Shown here: positions 20,739 through 32,250 of the stretch, one piece after another | How the letters are laid out: every line of letters begins with the position of its first letter | Numbering within the stretch: the stretch's first letter is position 1 | Assembly: GCF_905220565.1 (NCBI RefSeq) | Contig: NC_059421.1 | Location: forward strand, 10,437,501-10,501,500 | DNA: 64,000 nt | Direction of reading: 5' to 3' | Source of the DNA: Melitaea cinxia | Lineage: Eukaryota > Arthropoda > Insecta > Lepidoptera > Nymphalidae | The notes under the pieces: generated by a model | What the model was told of the DNA's origin: nothing | The model's input: only the letters and a program-made list of their open reading frames with translations | The model's database searches: none | Program-made: the position numbers and the translations under genes

Positions 20739-20941
20739 GACGACGCATTGGCACAACGGTCACAGTACTGGCTGTTGCGCTGACTGTCGTGGGTTTTATC
20801 CCGCTCACGACAGACATTCGTATTGTTTGTATCGGCCATATAGGTGTTTGTGGTAATCTGGGCGTTTGTGTTTGTGTATTGTGTGTGTATCCGGACCCCG
20901 GACACAGGAGAAAATCATACTGGGGGTCGTTGAAAAAAAAA
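20739..20941 (+). mobile_element. tRNA-derived SINE, family O
   Basis: Head 'gacgacgcattggcacaacg' and 'gctgttgcgctgactgtcgt' with a decayed B box. The head is nearly that of family B, but the body ('ggtaatctgggcgtttgtgt', 'ccccggacacaggag') and end 'ctgggggtcgttg' plus A run are different. Second copy at 53064. Confidence 0.7.
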
Positions 20942-21315
20942 TACTTAGGACAGTGATAAGACGTCCCTTTCCGCCCCGTTATTATTATGAAGAATACAAA
21001 ATATAAAGTCATATTTTTCCCCAGATACAATTCTCTCTGAGGAAATATCAAAATCTTTATTTTGTTCGTTTTCGAAGAACTGTCAAAGGTACGAAATAAA
21101 GATCGTCAAAAGCCGTCATTCGACAATTAGCAGCGAACAAATGACTCTTCCTCCGGATATTGTTAGTCAGCGTAGTTTGCTTTGAAGCGCTTTCGAAGCG
21201 CTGAGATTATTTGAAAAGTAAATTTCGTAGGAAAAATATATCTGTATATTTTAGGCTGACGTGATTTTTATAATTCGTTTTTATTTTAGCTTGAATAATA
21301 TTTTAATCATATAGA
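20942..21315. other. No gene seen
   Basis: Unassigned, with an imperfect palindrome agcgctttcgaagcgct near 21186-21202. Confidence 0.4.
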
Positions 21316-21616
21316 AAACAGTCACAGCAGTGGATTGTGGCTGTTGCGCTGGCGGTTGCGGGTTCGATCCTCGCGCGTGACAAACAATTGTATTGGTCAT
21401 ACAAATGTTTGCCGTGGTCTGGGTGTCTGTGCAGTCCCTGTGGGCCTCCCCACGGTGCCTCGGAGAGCACGCTAAGCTGTCAGTACCGGATGTTATCATA
21501 AATACCTGATGGCGATCGTTACTCATAGTAGGGAATATACTCCCCAACCCGCAGTGGATCAGCGTGGTGGATTAAGCTTAAATCTTGCCCAACAGTGGAA
21601 TGTTACAGGCTGAAAG
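21316..21616 (+). mobile_element. B-family SINE
   Basis: Head partly lost at the A box but B box 'gcgggttcgatcctcgc' intact; body and tail complete to 'gttacaggctgaaag'. Confidence 0.75.
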
Positions 21617-21691
21617 CGTACGTTAGTATCGGGTCAATGACTGAGTTTTGTGAGTTTTACGGGATCGTATCGCTTTATATCTCTTTCAGAC

Positions 21692-21898
21692 CTCACAAAT
21701 AATAAATAAATAAATAAATAAATATCTACACAATACACACGGTCGTCTGTTCCTAAAGTAAGCAAATTAATGCTTGTGTTATAGGTAACAGCCGACTGGT
21801 ATATAGCTACATATTTTTTTTCGATAAACATACTTATAAATAATACATATATAAATATATAAATAAATATTTATATTACACCCAGACTCGGGGTGAAA
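21692..21898 (-). mobile_element. H-family SINE, head missing
   Basis: Starts with (AAAT)n, then 'cacggtcgtctgttcctaaa', 'taggtaacagccgactggta' and ends at 'acccagactcgggg' before the tRNA-like head. Confidence 0.65.
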
Positions 21899-22203
21899 TA
21901 GAGAAGTAGTGATATATTAAAATGTACGGTACGTCTAAAACTCAAATCTCATAAGAATGTTTAGCGGACGCAAATAGCGGCAGTGCGGCAGTAAGACTAT
22001 TTTTTACTCGCCGTCACACCGACCAGATTTAATATTGCGTGAGTAACATTATATTACGAATTTTCTGTTGATGTAAATTGTTCATTCTGAGTTTAGTCGT
22101 ATATTAAAGATGCGAAAGGTCACATCACGGAATCTTTAAAACTATTATGACTATGTAGTTGGAGTATGGCAGTATGGCAGTGGATTATGAGTACGTCAGC
22201 TCA
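21899..22203. other. No feature seen
   Basis: Unassigned, with a short tandem 'tatggcag' near 22166. Confidence 0.35.
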
Positions 22204-22398
22204 AAAGTTTTTGAAGTAACACTTCGTTCGAGAACGTTACGAAAAGTGTGATCGAGTGAGGCGAACGGAGTGAGAGAGAGAGAGATAGAGGGGTGCGAGC
22301 ACATATTTTCTCTTTCTCGTATAGCCAGTAACGTTTCGTATATTTAAGACAGAGTGTAGGCCTATTGTGCAGAAGTTTTACTTCAGCCGTGTGGTCTA
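22204..22398. mobile_element. MITE K, inverted relative to 13505
   Basis: Ends tgaagtaacacttcg (22212) and agaagttttacttca (22371-22385), followed by the conserved 'gccgtgtggtctaaag'. Interior purine run GAGAGAGAGA. Confidence 0.65.
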
Positions 22399-22770
22399 AA
22401 GGACTTAGTATAAAACATCATTAAAAATGTTAATTTAATATTTTTATTGGAGCCTAAGTCTAAAGAAAAGACTAAGAGATATATTTTTATAAGACCCGTA
22501 TTATGAAAGAACATGGCTACAAAGTTTGATAAAACAGTAAAGCTGAACTGTCAAAAATGATCACTTTAAAATGGGAATATTAAGTAAAAATTAAATGTTT
22601 TATTGGCGCTATAATTACCTTTACCGGTGTTTACAAATATTTTAAAGCCCGTTATTCGCTATTGAAAGTTTAATTCGGCGGTCTCGGTTCCATGAATGGA
22701 ATTCGTCATGAAATGTGGTTTTATAATATCAATAACTAGCACGTCATAGTAGAGTCACTTCACACACTTC
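22399..22770. other. No gene seen
   Basis: Unassigned AT-rich sequence. Confidence 0.4.
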
Positions 22771-23087
22771 AGCCTATCGCAGTCCACTGCTGGACATAGG
22801 CCTCCACAAGTTCGCGACAAAATTGGCGTGAACTCATGTGTGTTGCCCATAGTCACCACGCTGGGTAAGCGGGTGGGTGACCTCAGAGCTGGCTTTGTCG
22901 CACTGAAGACGCCGCTGCCCGTCTTCGACCTGTGTATTTTAAAGCCAGCCCGTGGTTATCCCACCATCCATCGGCTTTATAAGTTTCAAGGTGGTAGTGG
23001 AACTGTGTTATCCCTTAGTCGCCGCTTACAACACCCACGGGAAAAGAGGGAGTGGCTATAGTCTTTACTGCCGTAGCCACACAACAT
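22771..23087 (-). mobile_element. Family A retroposon
   Basis: Near complete, from 'cagcctatcgcagtccactg' to 'tactgccgtagccacacaac'. Confidence 0.75.
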
Positions 23088-23298
23088 AGTAGAGTAATAT
23101 GGCGGAATTAGGTTTCAATTCTTACTATGTATAAAAGATAGCAGCATTTCTGTATGATTGATTATGAGTGTGTGTGGATGTTCGTTGATTCTAGAATTTC
23201 TAAAATACTTTTGTCTAATATATTAAGACATTGAGTATATTATCTCGAGAACAACTAAAGTAACTATAACTAATCCATTAACCAATAAGTAGTTAGTA

Positions 23299-23752
23299 TC
23301 TATACATATAATAAAATGGTAGGAAAGTCAAAACTGAACATTGAATATTTTTTTAAAAGAATACTTGGGGTGTGATCTACAATTGATACCGAAGCCAAAA
23401 ATATAGTTTTCAGAATTTTTGTCTGTTTGTCTGCATGTATGTGTGTCCGGGATAAACTCAAAAAGTACTGCATGGATTTACTTCAAATTTGCCACGAATT
23501 AATATTAAGAAGTCGGGTCAACATATAGGCTACATATTATCACGCTATCACCTACGGGGAACGAACAGTGAACCTTTATTTCTTCAACGCATTCTGTCAT
23601 TCATAACGTGTAATCTAACGACGCATATTCGAATGTTGTTGTTATTGTGGTAATAACCATGCTATAAGCTAGCTTCATACTATAAATAAAGACATTCTAT
23701 AGTATATTTAGTATCAGCATTGCACCCATCCGAAGCCGTGGCGGGTCACTAG
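23299..23752 (+). mobile_element. Non-autonomous Helitron-like element, family R
   Basis: A|TCTATACATATAATAAAATG start; 'ccgaagccgtggcgggtca' CTAG|T end, 454 bp. The 3' terminus is closely related to that at 14993, but the interior differs ('gtgtgtccgggataaactca', 'atcacgctatcacctacggg'). Confidence 0.65.
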
Positions 23753-23995
23753 TATTTTACAAAACGAGTATAGGTACGCCAAAATGTTAACAGATAAAAT
23801 AAGCTGGTTTGTACGCCAATGTTTGGATTGGTTCTTCATTCTTTGACCTCTACTACTGACCATAGCACTAGTTGTCATCAAATGTATCTATTTTAGATAA
23901 ATTTGACAAAAAAAAACTAACCAATGGGATAGTAAAGTGAAGTAAAAAAAGGCAAAGATGATTCAACCACTAAATTTACCAACAACATTTCTAAA

Positions 23996-24212
23996 TTTGC
24001 TTACTAGAGTCGTTTTTTTTGGAAGAAACTTCAAACGCCTTGTAACAAAATCTATTGCCAAATAAATGGGACCAAATGACACACACCACCTTTCGATCAA
24101 AAGAAAATTTGTCGAAATCGCTCCACCCAGTCAAAAGTTCTGAAGTGACATACATAAAAAAAAATACAGTCGAATTGAGAACCTCCTCCTTTTTTGGAAG
24201 TCGGTTAAAAAA
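23996..24212 (-). repeat. G-family fragment
   Basis: Reads backwards to 'gagaacctcctccttttttg' and 'gaagtcggttaaaa' at about 24196-24210. The frame through it has no coding support. Confidence 0.6.
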
Positions 24213-24704
24213 ATGCATAAAATTATTCTAATAATATTTTGTATTTACATGTTTTTAAAGCACTTCGCTCTTCAAAGATTCTTCCCACTTTTCATTGTAC
24301 GAGTTTAACCTTGAAATTTCGGTGAAATCTTTCGCATTCATATTACACTGTTTTGTGTTTAAGCCGCAGAACGGTCTGCGAGAATGCTTCTGTGGGGTGA
24401 ACGTTAGCGAATTTTAATTAGCATTAATAAAACATTCCAAGTGCTTATAAAGACAGAAAATATGCAAAAAATCGACATAATTTCATGCCTCTAAATACTT
24501 TGTGCTTAAAAATAGGCCTTTTTTGTAAATGCTGGCAAAAATGTACAAAAAACAAATACGTAAAAGTAAAAACATATTTACAGAATAGATTCTGTTTAAA
24601 AATATATTTAATTTATTGTGTCGTCCGACACAAAAAGATTACAGAGATTGAAACAAAATTACAGAATGATTTATATCTTAAACGGGAATACATACAATGT
24701 CTGT
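24213..24704. other. No gene seen
   Basis: AT-rich; part of a 125-codon plus frame (24485-24862) that continues into G repeat and is not considered coding. Confidence 0.4.
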
Positions 24705-25130
24705 TAACTGATTTCCGAAAAAGGAGGAGGTTCTCGATTCGACTGTATTTTTTAAGTATGTTACCTCAGAACTTTTTACTGGGTCGACCGATTTCGATGA
24801 TTTTTTTTAATCAAAAGGGGTTGCTTTTTTTGTGGTCCAGTTTAAGTTTAATCAAGATTTGACAAATACTTTCAAGTTTTTTGTCGGCCTACGTTATATT
24901 ATACTTCATAACTTTTCTCTGGATGTACCGATTTTTATGCTTCTTATTTCAATCGATAGCTGATACGTGTTTTGTGGTCCCATTTAAATTTCATCGAGAT
25001 CCGATGACTTCTTTTGGAGTAACGATTGGTAATGCGTATTTACTTGACTATTTTTTAATCTACCTACGTTGTATGACTTGTCGATGTAATTGAAGTCGGC
25101 TTTTTTTCATTTCCGTGTAAACAAAATTAG
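24705..25130 (+). repeat. G-family repeat with two internal units
   Basis: The block 'gaccgatttcgatga / gtaccgatttttatg' occurs twice, about 140 bp apart, each followed by 'tcaaaag' or 'tcgatagctg' and a 'tttaaatt' stretch. Ends 'gtaattgaagtcggctttt'. Confidence 0.65.
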
Positions 25131-25335
25131 TGTTAGTCATTTTAACTTCCTGATATCTGCACTATCTCTACATTAAACCGCAGAACTGAAACCTATATAT
25201 TGCCTAAACTATTACTTTTATTTTACTGTTTTTTTTTTAAATACCTTAGATATAGAATGTAATATATATGGTTTAAATTAATACATCTTGTTTCTTACAA
25301 AAAAAAAGGGTATTTTCAACATAACACGGTCGTCT

Positions 25336-25628
25336 GCTGTGTGGTTACGGCAGTAAAGAATATAGCCACCCTGTCTCTTCCTGTGGGTGTCGTAAGATGC
25401 GACTAAGGGATAACAAAGTTCCATTACCACCTTGAAAATTAAAATATGGCGGGATAATAATCCAACAGCTGGCTTTGAAATACACAGCCAAGCCAGCTCT
25501 GCGGTCACCAAACCGCCTGCCCAGCGTGGTGACTATTAGCAAAACACATGAGCTCACGCCATTTTTGGCGCGAACTTGTGGAGGCCTATATCCAGCAGTG
25601 GACTTCGATAGGCTGAAGTGAGTGAGTG
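25336..25628 (+). mobile_element. Family A retroposon, small deletions
   Basis: Complete at both ends; lacks the 'ggccgaagacgggcagcagc' block and carries a GTGA tail instead of GAT. An H-tail fragment follows (about 25632-25680). Confidence 0.7.
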
Positions 25629-25689
25629 AGACGCGGTCATCTGTTACTAAGGTAAGCAATTTAATATCTATGTTTTTCATAACATATAA

Positions 25690-26205
25690 ATAAAAATATA
25701 ATCCTTAACATACATCTAAATCCAGGTCGGGTCAGTTTCGTTGCGAACGGTGCTAATAGGGTAGTCAAAATATAATATACATATTATATACTAAAGAATT
25801 TTCAAGTGTTAAAATGTTTCTATGATAATTTTCTCATTCAATTCTCGACCAGTGAGCTCGGATGATAAATAATAGAAACACGGACGAGCTGACCTACATA
25901 TCCCTTAATATATTTCTGCTTAGAGAACGTCGTTTCGGTCGTGTACACACCGCTTTAAGGCCATCCTTGCGTTTTTAATGTTATTTATTTTATTGAAATT
26001 CCATTATGTTTCTTGAGATTTCATTGTATCTACATTACCAATGTAACATTCAAGATACATAAGATTAGGTACTCGTAGCTAACTATAATAGTGATTTTGT
26101 TCCGTTTTGGTGAACTTCAATTCGCTTTTAGTTATTTTTTTTTTATTTTATTAAATGTCAAGTAATTAAATCACAGATATATAACATAAGGATATAAATG
26201 TGCAA
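25690..26205. other. No gene seen
   Basis: Unassigned, with slightly GC-richer segments at 25855-25965. Confidence 0.4.
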
Positions 26206-26207
26206 TC

Positions 26208-26256
26208 TTATATATATACAAATAAATAAAATTGGAGTGTCTGGTTGTAATATTAA
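26208..26256 (+). mobile_element. D-family 5' terminus fragment
   Basis: 'acaaataaataaaattggag' and 'tgtctggttgtaatatta' are the first ~45 bases of D in plus orientation; the B copy follows immediately. Confidence 0.5.
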
Positions 26257-26447
26257 ATCCTTGTGGGTCTCCCCACCGTGCCTCGGAAAGCACGTTAAGC
26301 CGTCGGTCCCGGTTGTTATCATGTACACCTGATTGCGATCGTTACTCATAGTAGGGAATATATCCGCCAACCCGCATTAGAGCAGCGTGGTGGATTAAGC
26401 TCTGATCCTTCTCCTACATGGGGAAAGAGGCCTATGCCCAGTAGTGG
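26257..26447 (+). mobile_element. B-family SINE, 5' truncated
   Basis: From 'ccttgtgggtctccccaccg' to 'gcccagtagtgggataat'; tRNA head absent. Confidence 0.75.
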
Positions 26448-26751
26448 GATAATGATTTTTACTAAATGTAATTAAAAATGTAAGTTCAAATTTACAATAA
26501 TGTATACCAAAATATTAGTCAAATATCAATAATAATAAAAAATTAAAGATCATTTCAACAAACGCGTCTGTTTGATCTCGTGACATTATGCGAATACATT
26601 TGTCAAGCGAGCCGAAGAGTTATTGTTAATAGTGACAGCCGCTATTGCTGATGACTGATTGCTATCGCTATTCGTTGTGTAACTGACGTCGGGCTAACAT
26701 TAAACTTGCTTGCATTAAAACCATTATGGTGTTTATTTTTTTTTTATTTAA
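26448..26751. other. No feature seen
   Basis: Unassigned; 26570-26700 is moderately GC-rich without an ORF. Confidence 0.35.
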
Positions 26752-27014
26752 CTAGATCGGCAAACAAGCGTACGGCTCACCTGACGGTAAGCGACCGTAG
26801 CTTATAGACGCCTGCAACACCAGAAGCATCGCAAGCGCGTTGCCGACTCTATCCCCAATCAGGAGCTCTGGTCGCCTTACTCACGATCAAACTCAATACT
26901 GCTTGAAAACAGTATTATTTAGCTGTGCTATTCTGTAAGGTCGAAGTATTACCTCAGTCAGGCTGCTCCATATTTTGAGCAGGAATTTTCCTGCTGTGCC
27001 CTACCTCAGTTAAG
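26752..27014 (+). repeat. C-family repeat, near full length
   Basis: 'ctagatcggcaaacaagcg' to 'ctgctgtgccctacctcagt', with a short deletion in the 'aagcgattaccgtag' segment. Confidence 0.75.
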
Positions 27015-27204
27015 CAGGTGTAGTTGGAGTCTAAATACCGTTCAAGGTTTTGATTCCCGTGTTTCTTGATTTATTGTTCCCGTCAGTAATATCCCACTAT
27101 TGCACAAAGACACTTTCTCCATGTATATAAGAAGGTTCGGAGCTCAAGCCGCCACGCGATCCATGCTCCGCTACTAAGATAACAATCATCAGATTTTTAT
27201 ATTT

Positions 27205-27625
27205 AACTGACTTCAGAAAAGGGAGGAGTTTTTAAGTGATTTTGATAATTTTTGTTTATACTCACAGCAATTAAAGTTTGAGTCAGATCTGACGAGTACA
27301 TTTTCGTACTTAAATAAATAAATATCTACACAATACACACACGGTCGTCTGTTCCTAAAATAAGCAACTTAATGCTTGTGTTATAGGTAACAGCCGACTG
27401 GTATATAGCTATATATATATATATATATATATATATTTTCTTTTTTCGATACACATACTTATAAATAATACAAATATATAAATATATAAATAAATATTTA
27501 TATTACAGCCAGACTCGGGGTGGGAATCGAACCCAAAACCCTCGGAGCAGAAAGCACAACTGCGCCAACGGGCTAGTCAAATGTCATCTTATCAATGTAA
27601 ATTGAAGTACGTTTTTTTTTGGCTG
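27205..27625 (+). repeat. G-family fragments flanking an H SINE
   Basis: 'taactgacttcagaaaaggg' begins it; sequence stops near 27312 and resumes as 'atcaatgtaaattgaagtac' near 27590. The gap is an H element. Confidence 0.5.
27313..27590 (-). mobile_element. H-family tRNA-derived SINE
   Basis: Minus orientation: tRNA-like head at the right ('gggaatcgaaccc' B box; 'tgcgccaacgggct' A box), body with (AT)n at 27408-27434, end '(A)AATAAATA' at the left. Confidence 0.7.
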
Positions 27626-27636
27626 AGAACAAAGAA

Positions 27637-27811
27637 TCCCTACTAATATTATAAACGTGAGTGTAAGTTTGTTTGTAACGCTTTTACGCGAAAACTACTT
27701 AACCGATCATCATGAAACTTTGTACAAATATTCTTGGAGGTATTAGAAGTAACATAGGATAATTTGTATCAAAAAAAATTCAATGCGAGCGGAGCCGCGG
27801 GTAAGAGCTAG
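27637..27811 (+). mobile_element. Helitron-like element
   Basis: A|TCCCTACTAATATTATAAAC start; 'gcggagccgcgggtaagag' CTAG|T end, 175 bp. GCGG/CCGC can pair near the 3' end. Confidence 0.6.
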
Positions 27812-28480
27812 TTATTAATAAATGTGTTCATGGTTGTATAATTAAATTCTATGAAATCGTACACTATTGTATTTAATTATTTACAACTATACACATGAAT
27901 ACTTCGATATAATTAATTTCATCGAATAACTTAATGGCGCGTAAAATATAGACAGTGAATTAATTAATAGAATACACGATAATTATAATTTTATTATACA
28001 CAAAATGCTACCAATGTTTCCTATTTAGACAATTGAAGGGAAAATGAAAAAAAAATATATAACACCTTCTTTGCTCTCTGTTAACTTTGTATCCATTGTT
28101 TTTTTTTTCACGTAGTCTGTTAATGTACAATTAAATGTTGAAATAGATAAAATAAAACGAAAAAAAAAATGTCAGTGTGTGTGTGTGCGTGCGATTCACA
28201 CAATTGAAACTTGTAAAAAGTCGTATGAAGATACGATGACCACCGTCTCGTAAATAAGATCGTAAGCGCCGTGCAAAACACGTCGCTAAAACGTTTAGAG
28301 CAGTACTGTGTTCTATCTCACTCTCTCCTATACATATGTTTGTAACTATATCGTGACGCATTTTCGTTTCATCGAGTTTCAAATCACAGCGACTCCAAAG
28401 AAGTTTCACTTTTCAAGATTTATAAGACTGTTCATCGATGCTTTTACAATTACAATGAAATTTTAAAGTTTATATCAAAA
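27812..28480. other. No gene; possible decayed K-like element at 28190-28412
   Basis: 28190-28412 is GC-richer, contains 'ttctatctcactctctccta' and ends 'aaagaagtttcactt', reminiscent of K, but inverted ends cannot be matched. The 92-codon minus frame is not supported. Confidence 0.35.
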
Positions 28481-28790
28481 CTAGCTGACTCGATAAACGT
28501 TGTCTTGCCGCCTAACGCTATTTAAAATAGGGGTTGGTGGTAGAAGGGTGAAAATTTATGGTTGGATGTATTTTTCAACGCCACATCATAATAAAAAAAG
28601 AATAAATAATTTATCTAAAAATTAAAAAAAATAGGGGTGGACTACCCTTAACATTTAGGGGGATGAAAAATTGATGTTGTTCGATTCTTAGACCTACCCA
28701 ATATGCACACAAAATTTCATGAGAATCGGTCTAGCCGTTTCGGAGGAGTTTAACTACAAACACCGCGACACGAGAATTTTATATATTAGA
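28481..28790 (-). mobile_element. Helitron-like element, family E
   Basis: Full length, A|CTAG to TTAGA, followed directly by an (AT)n run to 28812. Confidence 0.6.
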
Positions 28791-28812
28791 AGATATATAT
28801 ATATATATATAT

Positions 28813-29300
28813 ACATATTATATAGTAGATTCCTTCACTGGCATTAAGTTGCCTACCTTCAGATCGAACTGTATGTATTGTGTATGTGTGTGTGTTTGTT
28901 TGTTTATAATATTTATTCCCATACATAAAAATAAAATAAAATCGAATAACGTGAAAGGTATATTCGAAAGGTGTTAGACGATGAAGCAGATATTTCATCC
29001 CATCGGACGCTGTTAGTGTCGTCAGATCCCTCAACTCGTAATATTAAGTCCCTTTGTGAAATGTTTATATTACAAGTGAAAAGCTGAAGCGATTTACTGT
29101 AAAAATATTAAATATAAATAATAAAAACAAATAAATTTTGTTGAAATGATAATGAAAAATTAAAAGAAAAGAACAACAGAAAACTGTTTAAGTTTCAAGG
29201 TCGTTTTTTTAGGTATTAAAGTTTCTTCCAGTGGGTTATTCAGTTCGCGTAATTGTTGTTGCTTATTTAAGTTTTTCTGTTTTAGATATTGCTACTATGC
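28813..29300. other. No gene seen
   Basis: Unassigned; a GTGT run near 28880. Confidence 0.4.
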
Positions 29301-29632
29301 AGCGACCGCTCTGGTCTAGTAGTGCATGTAGTCACCTAAAATGCCGACGGTTTGCAGGTTCGAATCCCGCTTGGAATGGGTATTTGTATTTATACAAATA
29401 TTTCTTTCCGGTTTATATATCTGTCCTAGTGGGTCTTCCAACCGTACCTCGGAGAGCAGTTATGACCTCGGCCCTGGTTGTTATCATAAATACTTGATAG
29501 AGATCGTGAGGTACTCATAGTAGGAAAGATATCGTCCAACCCGCAATGGAGCAGCGTGGTAGATTAAGCTCCAATCCTTCTTCTACATGGAGATAAAGGC
29601 CTATGCCCAGCAGTACGATGTTACTGGTTGAA
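29301..29632 (+). mobile_element. B-body SINE with a different tRNA head
   Basis: Head 'gaccgctctggtctagtagt' with B box 'caggttcgaatcccgc' is unlike the 'ggcgcaacggtcacag' head of standard B copies, yet the body from 'cctagtgggtcttccaaccg' to 'ggcctatgcccagcagt' is B. Confidence 0.65.
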
Positions 29633-29774
29633 TTTTATCTATGCAACTTCTGCAATATTTCAAGAAAATAAATACATTTACGCAGTTAATAGACATGGAT
29701 ACTTAAAAGTATTAATGATTACTCATATATTCATTTTAATAACACGTATTTCTTAGACTTTATGAAGAAAATTA

Positions 29775-29905
29775 GCTGTGCCCCGCGAATTCACACGCAT
29801 TATTATGAGGAAAAAATTTGCCTATAGCCTACCTCAGTAAATGGGCTCCAATAGAATAAGGATATTCCAATTCGAAAAAGTGATTTTTGAGATTAGAATA
29901 ATTAT
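29775..29905 (-). mobile_element. Helitron-like fragment, family N
   Basis: A|TTAGCTGTGCCCCGCGAAT start, then 'atgaggaaaaaatttgcct' and 'agtaaatgggctcc'; decays before its far end. Confidence 0.5.
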
Positions 29906-30261
29906 TTAATATATTTAATAATTAAATTTTAATAATTAAAAAAAAATAAATTCAACTAAATAAAAATGAATTATATTTTATTTTGAGTGTTAAGTAAAAA
30001 TAATAATAATAAGAAGAAAACCAAAATTAAAGTTCTCATAACTTGAACCACAAGCAATATCGAGCATTTGACCGATCGTGTCACAGGTGCTCTGGAATTG
30101 TCTTTGGTTGCATTTCACGTTAAGCGGGGGCCTTATTAATTCCCTTGTTCTGGCGTTATTTACCTCCATTTTATTTGCTTATATTATTAAGAATATTTTT
30201 TGTTTATTATCGATACATAGGTAATGATAATATTATTAATGTTTTTGTCTATATAATATAG
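29906..30261. other. No gene seen
   Basis: Unassigned. Confidence 0.35.
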
Positions 30262-30335
30262 GATGTCTGGCGCGTACTTAGGGTGGCTTTTGTCCAGAAG
30301 TGGTCTGCAGTAGGCTGAATTGACTGACTGATTGA
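30262..30335 (+). mobile_element. RTE-type LINE extreme 3' end
   Basis: Reads 'DVWRVLRVAFVQKWSAVG' then stop, followed by 'attgactgactgattgac'. Matches the last residues at 58131. Confidence 0.65.
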
Positions 30336-30403
30336 CTATGTAAATATTACCAATTTTATAATAACACACAATTTTTTTAAAGAGACTGCGGAGTTTCTTG
30401 ATG

Positions 30404-30690
30404 ATTCATCATCATCATCATCATTTCAGCCTAATATAGTCCACTGCTGGACATAGGCCTTCACAAGTTCGCGCCATAAAAGGAGTGAACTCATGTGTTT
30501 TGCCCACAGTCACCACGCTGTGCAGGCGGGTTGATGACCGCAGGGCTGGCTGTTGCACCTAAGACGCTGCTGCCCGTCTTCAGCCTGTGTATTTCAAAGC
30601 CAGCAGTCGGATGGTTATCCCGCCATCGGTCGGCTTTATAAGATCCAAGGTGGTAGTGGAACTGTTTTATCCCTTGACGATTCGTCTCTG
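30404..30690 (-). mobile_element. Family A retroposon, 5' truncated
   Basis: Starts with (ATC)n and 'tttcagcctaatatagtcca'; stops near 'ctgttttatcccttgacg'. Confidence 0.7.
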
Positions 30691-31007
30691 CAGAATATAC
30701 TTTTCAAATCAGTGGTAGGTTCATATTTAATTGCGATTGATTCATTAATAAAAGTGTAATTAAAAAAATAAATTAAAATAAAATAAAAAAATTTAATTTT
30801 TTTAAACGATTCAAAATAGATTAGGAACCTATTTGAATGTAGAAATTTTTGAATCCGGTTTCGATTTTTGAATAAAAATTAATCACTGAAATATATGTAT
30901 TTTATTACATTTGAACAACTACATTAATTTAATAATCCTTTTTCCTACTCGTTTTCATCAGGATAAACGAAAAAAACCGAAAATTTTATGATAGTACGAA
31001 TTTAGTG
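30691..31007. other. No feature seen
   Basis: AT-rich, A-runs at 30765-30800. Confidence 0.35.
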
Positions 31008-31165
31008 TTGAAAACTTCTTTATGCACGTTTGACGGGAGTAAGCTGGTGAATACGAGAAGAGAGCGTTATAAAAAGTGTGATCGGGCGAGGCGAACGGAA
31101 GTTGAGGGGGAGATATGAAAGATGGAGCCAAAGAAGTTTTACTTCAGTCGTGTTGTCTAAAGCAC
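31008..31165. mobile_element. MITE K, internally shortened
   Basis: 'gttgaaaacttcttta' at one end and 'aaagaagttttacttcagtc' at the other; the interior lacks part of the purine-rich block. Confidence 0.6.
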
Positions 31166-31177
31166 GCTCGTTTTTGT

Positions 31178-31301
31178 CGTGACAACGTCTAATAATTCGA
31201 TGAACGCTGGGCTCATGCACGAAAATGGATAACTCATTGTAGCGTTACGCTTACGATTGGCCGATGCGTCCGAGGAGATGTTTTATTATGACGTTGTCAC
31301 G
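31178..31301. mobile_element. Candidate MITE with 12-bp inverted ends
   Basis: cgtgacaacgtc (31178-31189) and gacgttgtcacg (31290-31301) are perfect inverted repeats around 100 bp of GC-richer sequence. No ORF. A single copy in the window, adjoining a K copy. Confidence 0.5.
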
Positions 31302-31811
31302 TTAAACTATCGCCCGTAAACCAACTTAACAGACAGCCATTTTTTTTTTAAATACGTATGTGTCCAAGCAATGCATCTTGAAAATATGGCAGAAAAATAG
31401 TTCAAACTCCAGTAGAATTAAAAACACACAAAGTTTATGCCATAGTTCAAAGAGGACTGTGCGTTTTATGAATGGGTATTATTATTCTAAGGTAAATAAA
31501 AAGTAGCTCATTTTTATAACGTAACATTTTGACATAACTTTTCAGTGTTTTTTTTTTTCCTTTTTTATAAATATCAAAAAGGCCGTCAGAGGGATTCATA
31601 ACAAAGGCTATCACAAAGGTTCTATATGTATTTTAAACGGGGACGCAGTTTCTGAATGTGCACAACCACTGCGCCGTGTCTTTGTCTATGACTTTTTTAG
31701 GTCAAAGATTACAAATAAAAATTGTGAGAAAAGTTCGAACTATGAGTGAGCTTTTGACTGCACTGATTATGCTACTGGGCAGAATTTTCTACATACTGTT
31801 TGATTAAACCT
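31302..31811. other. No gene seen
   Basis: Unassigned. Confidence 0.4.
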
Positions 31812-32117
31812 ACTTCACTCTGGTGTGTAGACCGTGTCAAACACCTGTGATTCCAGGTTCAATTCCCGCTCGGAATGGATATTTGTATATGTCCAAATAA
31901 TTCTTTCCGATCTGGTCTAGTGAGTCTCCCTACCGTACCTCGGAGATTACGTTGAATTGTCGGTCCTGATTATCATCATAAGCACCTGATAGCGGTTGTT
32001 ACTCGTAGTAGAGAATATGTCCATCAATCCGCAGTGGGGCAGCGAGTGGTGGAAGCTCCTAATCTTCTTCTGTATGAAGAGATATTCCTATGCCTATCAG
32101 TGGGATATTACAGGCTG
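31812..32117 (+). mobile_element. B-body SINE with alternative head, diverged
   Basis: Head 'ctctggtgtgtagaccgtg' with B box 'caggttcaattcccgct'; body and 'gggatattacaggctgaat' tail of B. Head resembles the copy at 29301. Confidence 0.6.
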
Positions 32118-32250
32118 AATCGTAAGATTCATTCCATTATCAATATGATGGAAAACAAAACTGCTATTAGGACATTAATGCATCTCATCATCACCACCAA
32201 ACTAGAATGATGATCTTCATCATTTTAAAGTACTATAAAAAAATATAGTA

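Noticed and set aside
21186..21202. Palindrome agcgctttcgaagcgct
   Set aside because: Imperfect and short; expected by chance in 64 kb.
24485..24862. 125-codon plus frame
   Set aside because: Second half is G repeat; the first half is Lys/Asn/Tyr-rich as expected of AT-rich noncoding DNA.
28131..28409. 92-codon minus frame
   Set aside because: Overlaps a microsatellite-rich, K-like segment; no homologous pattern or splice support.
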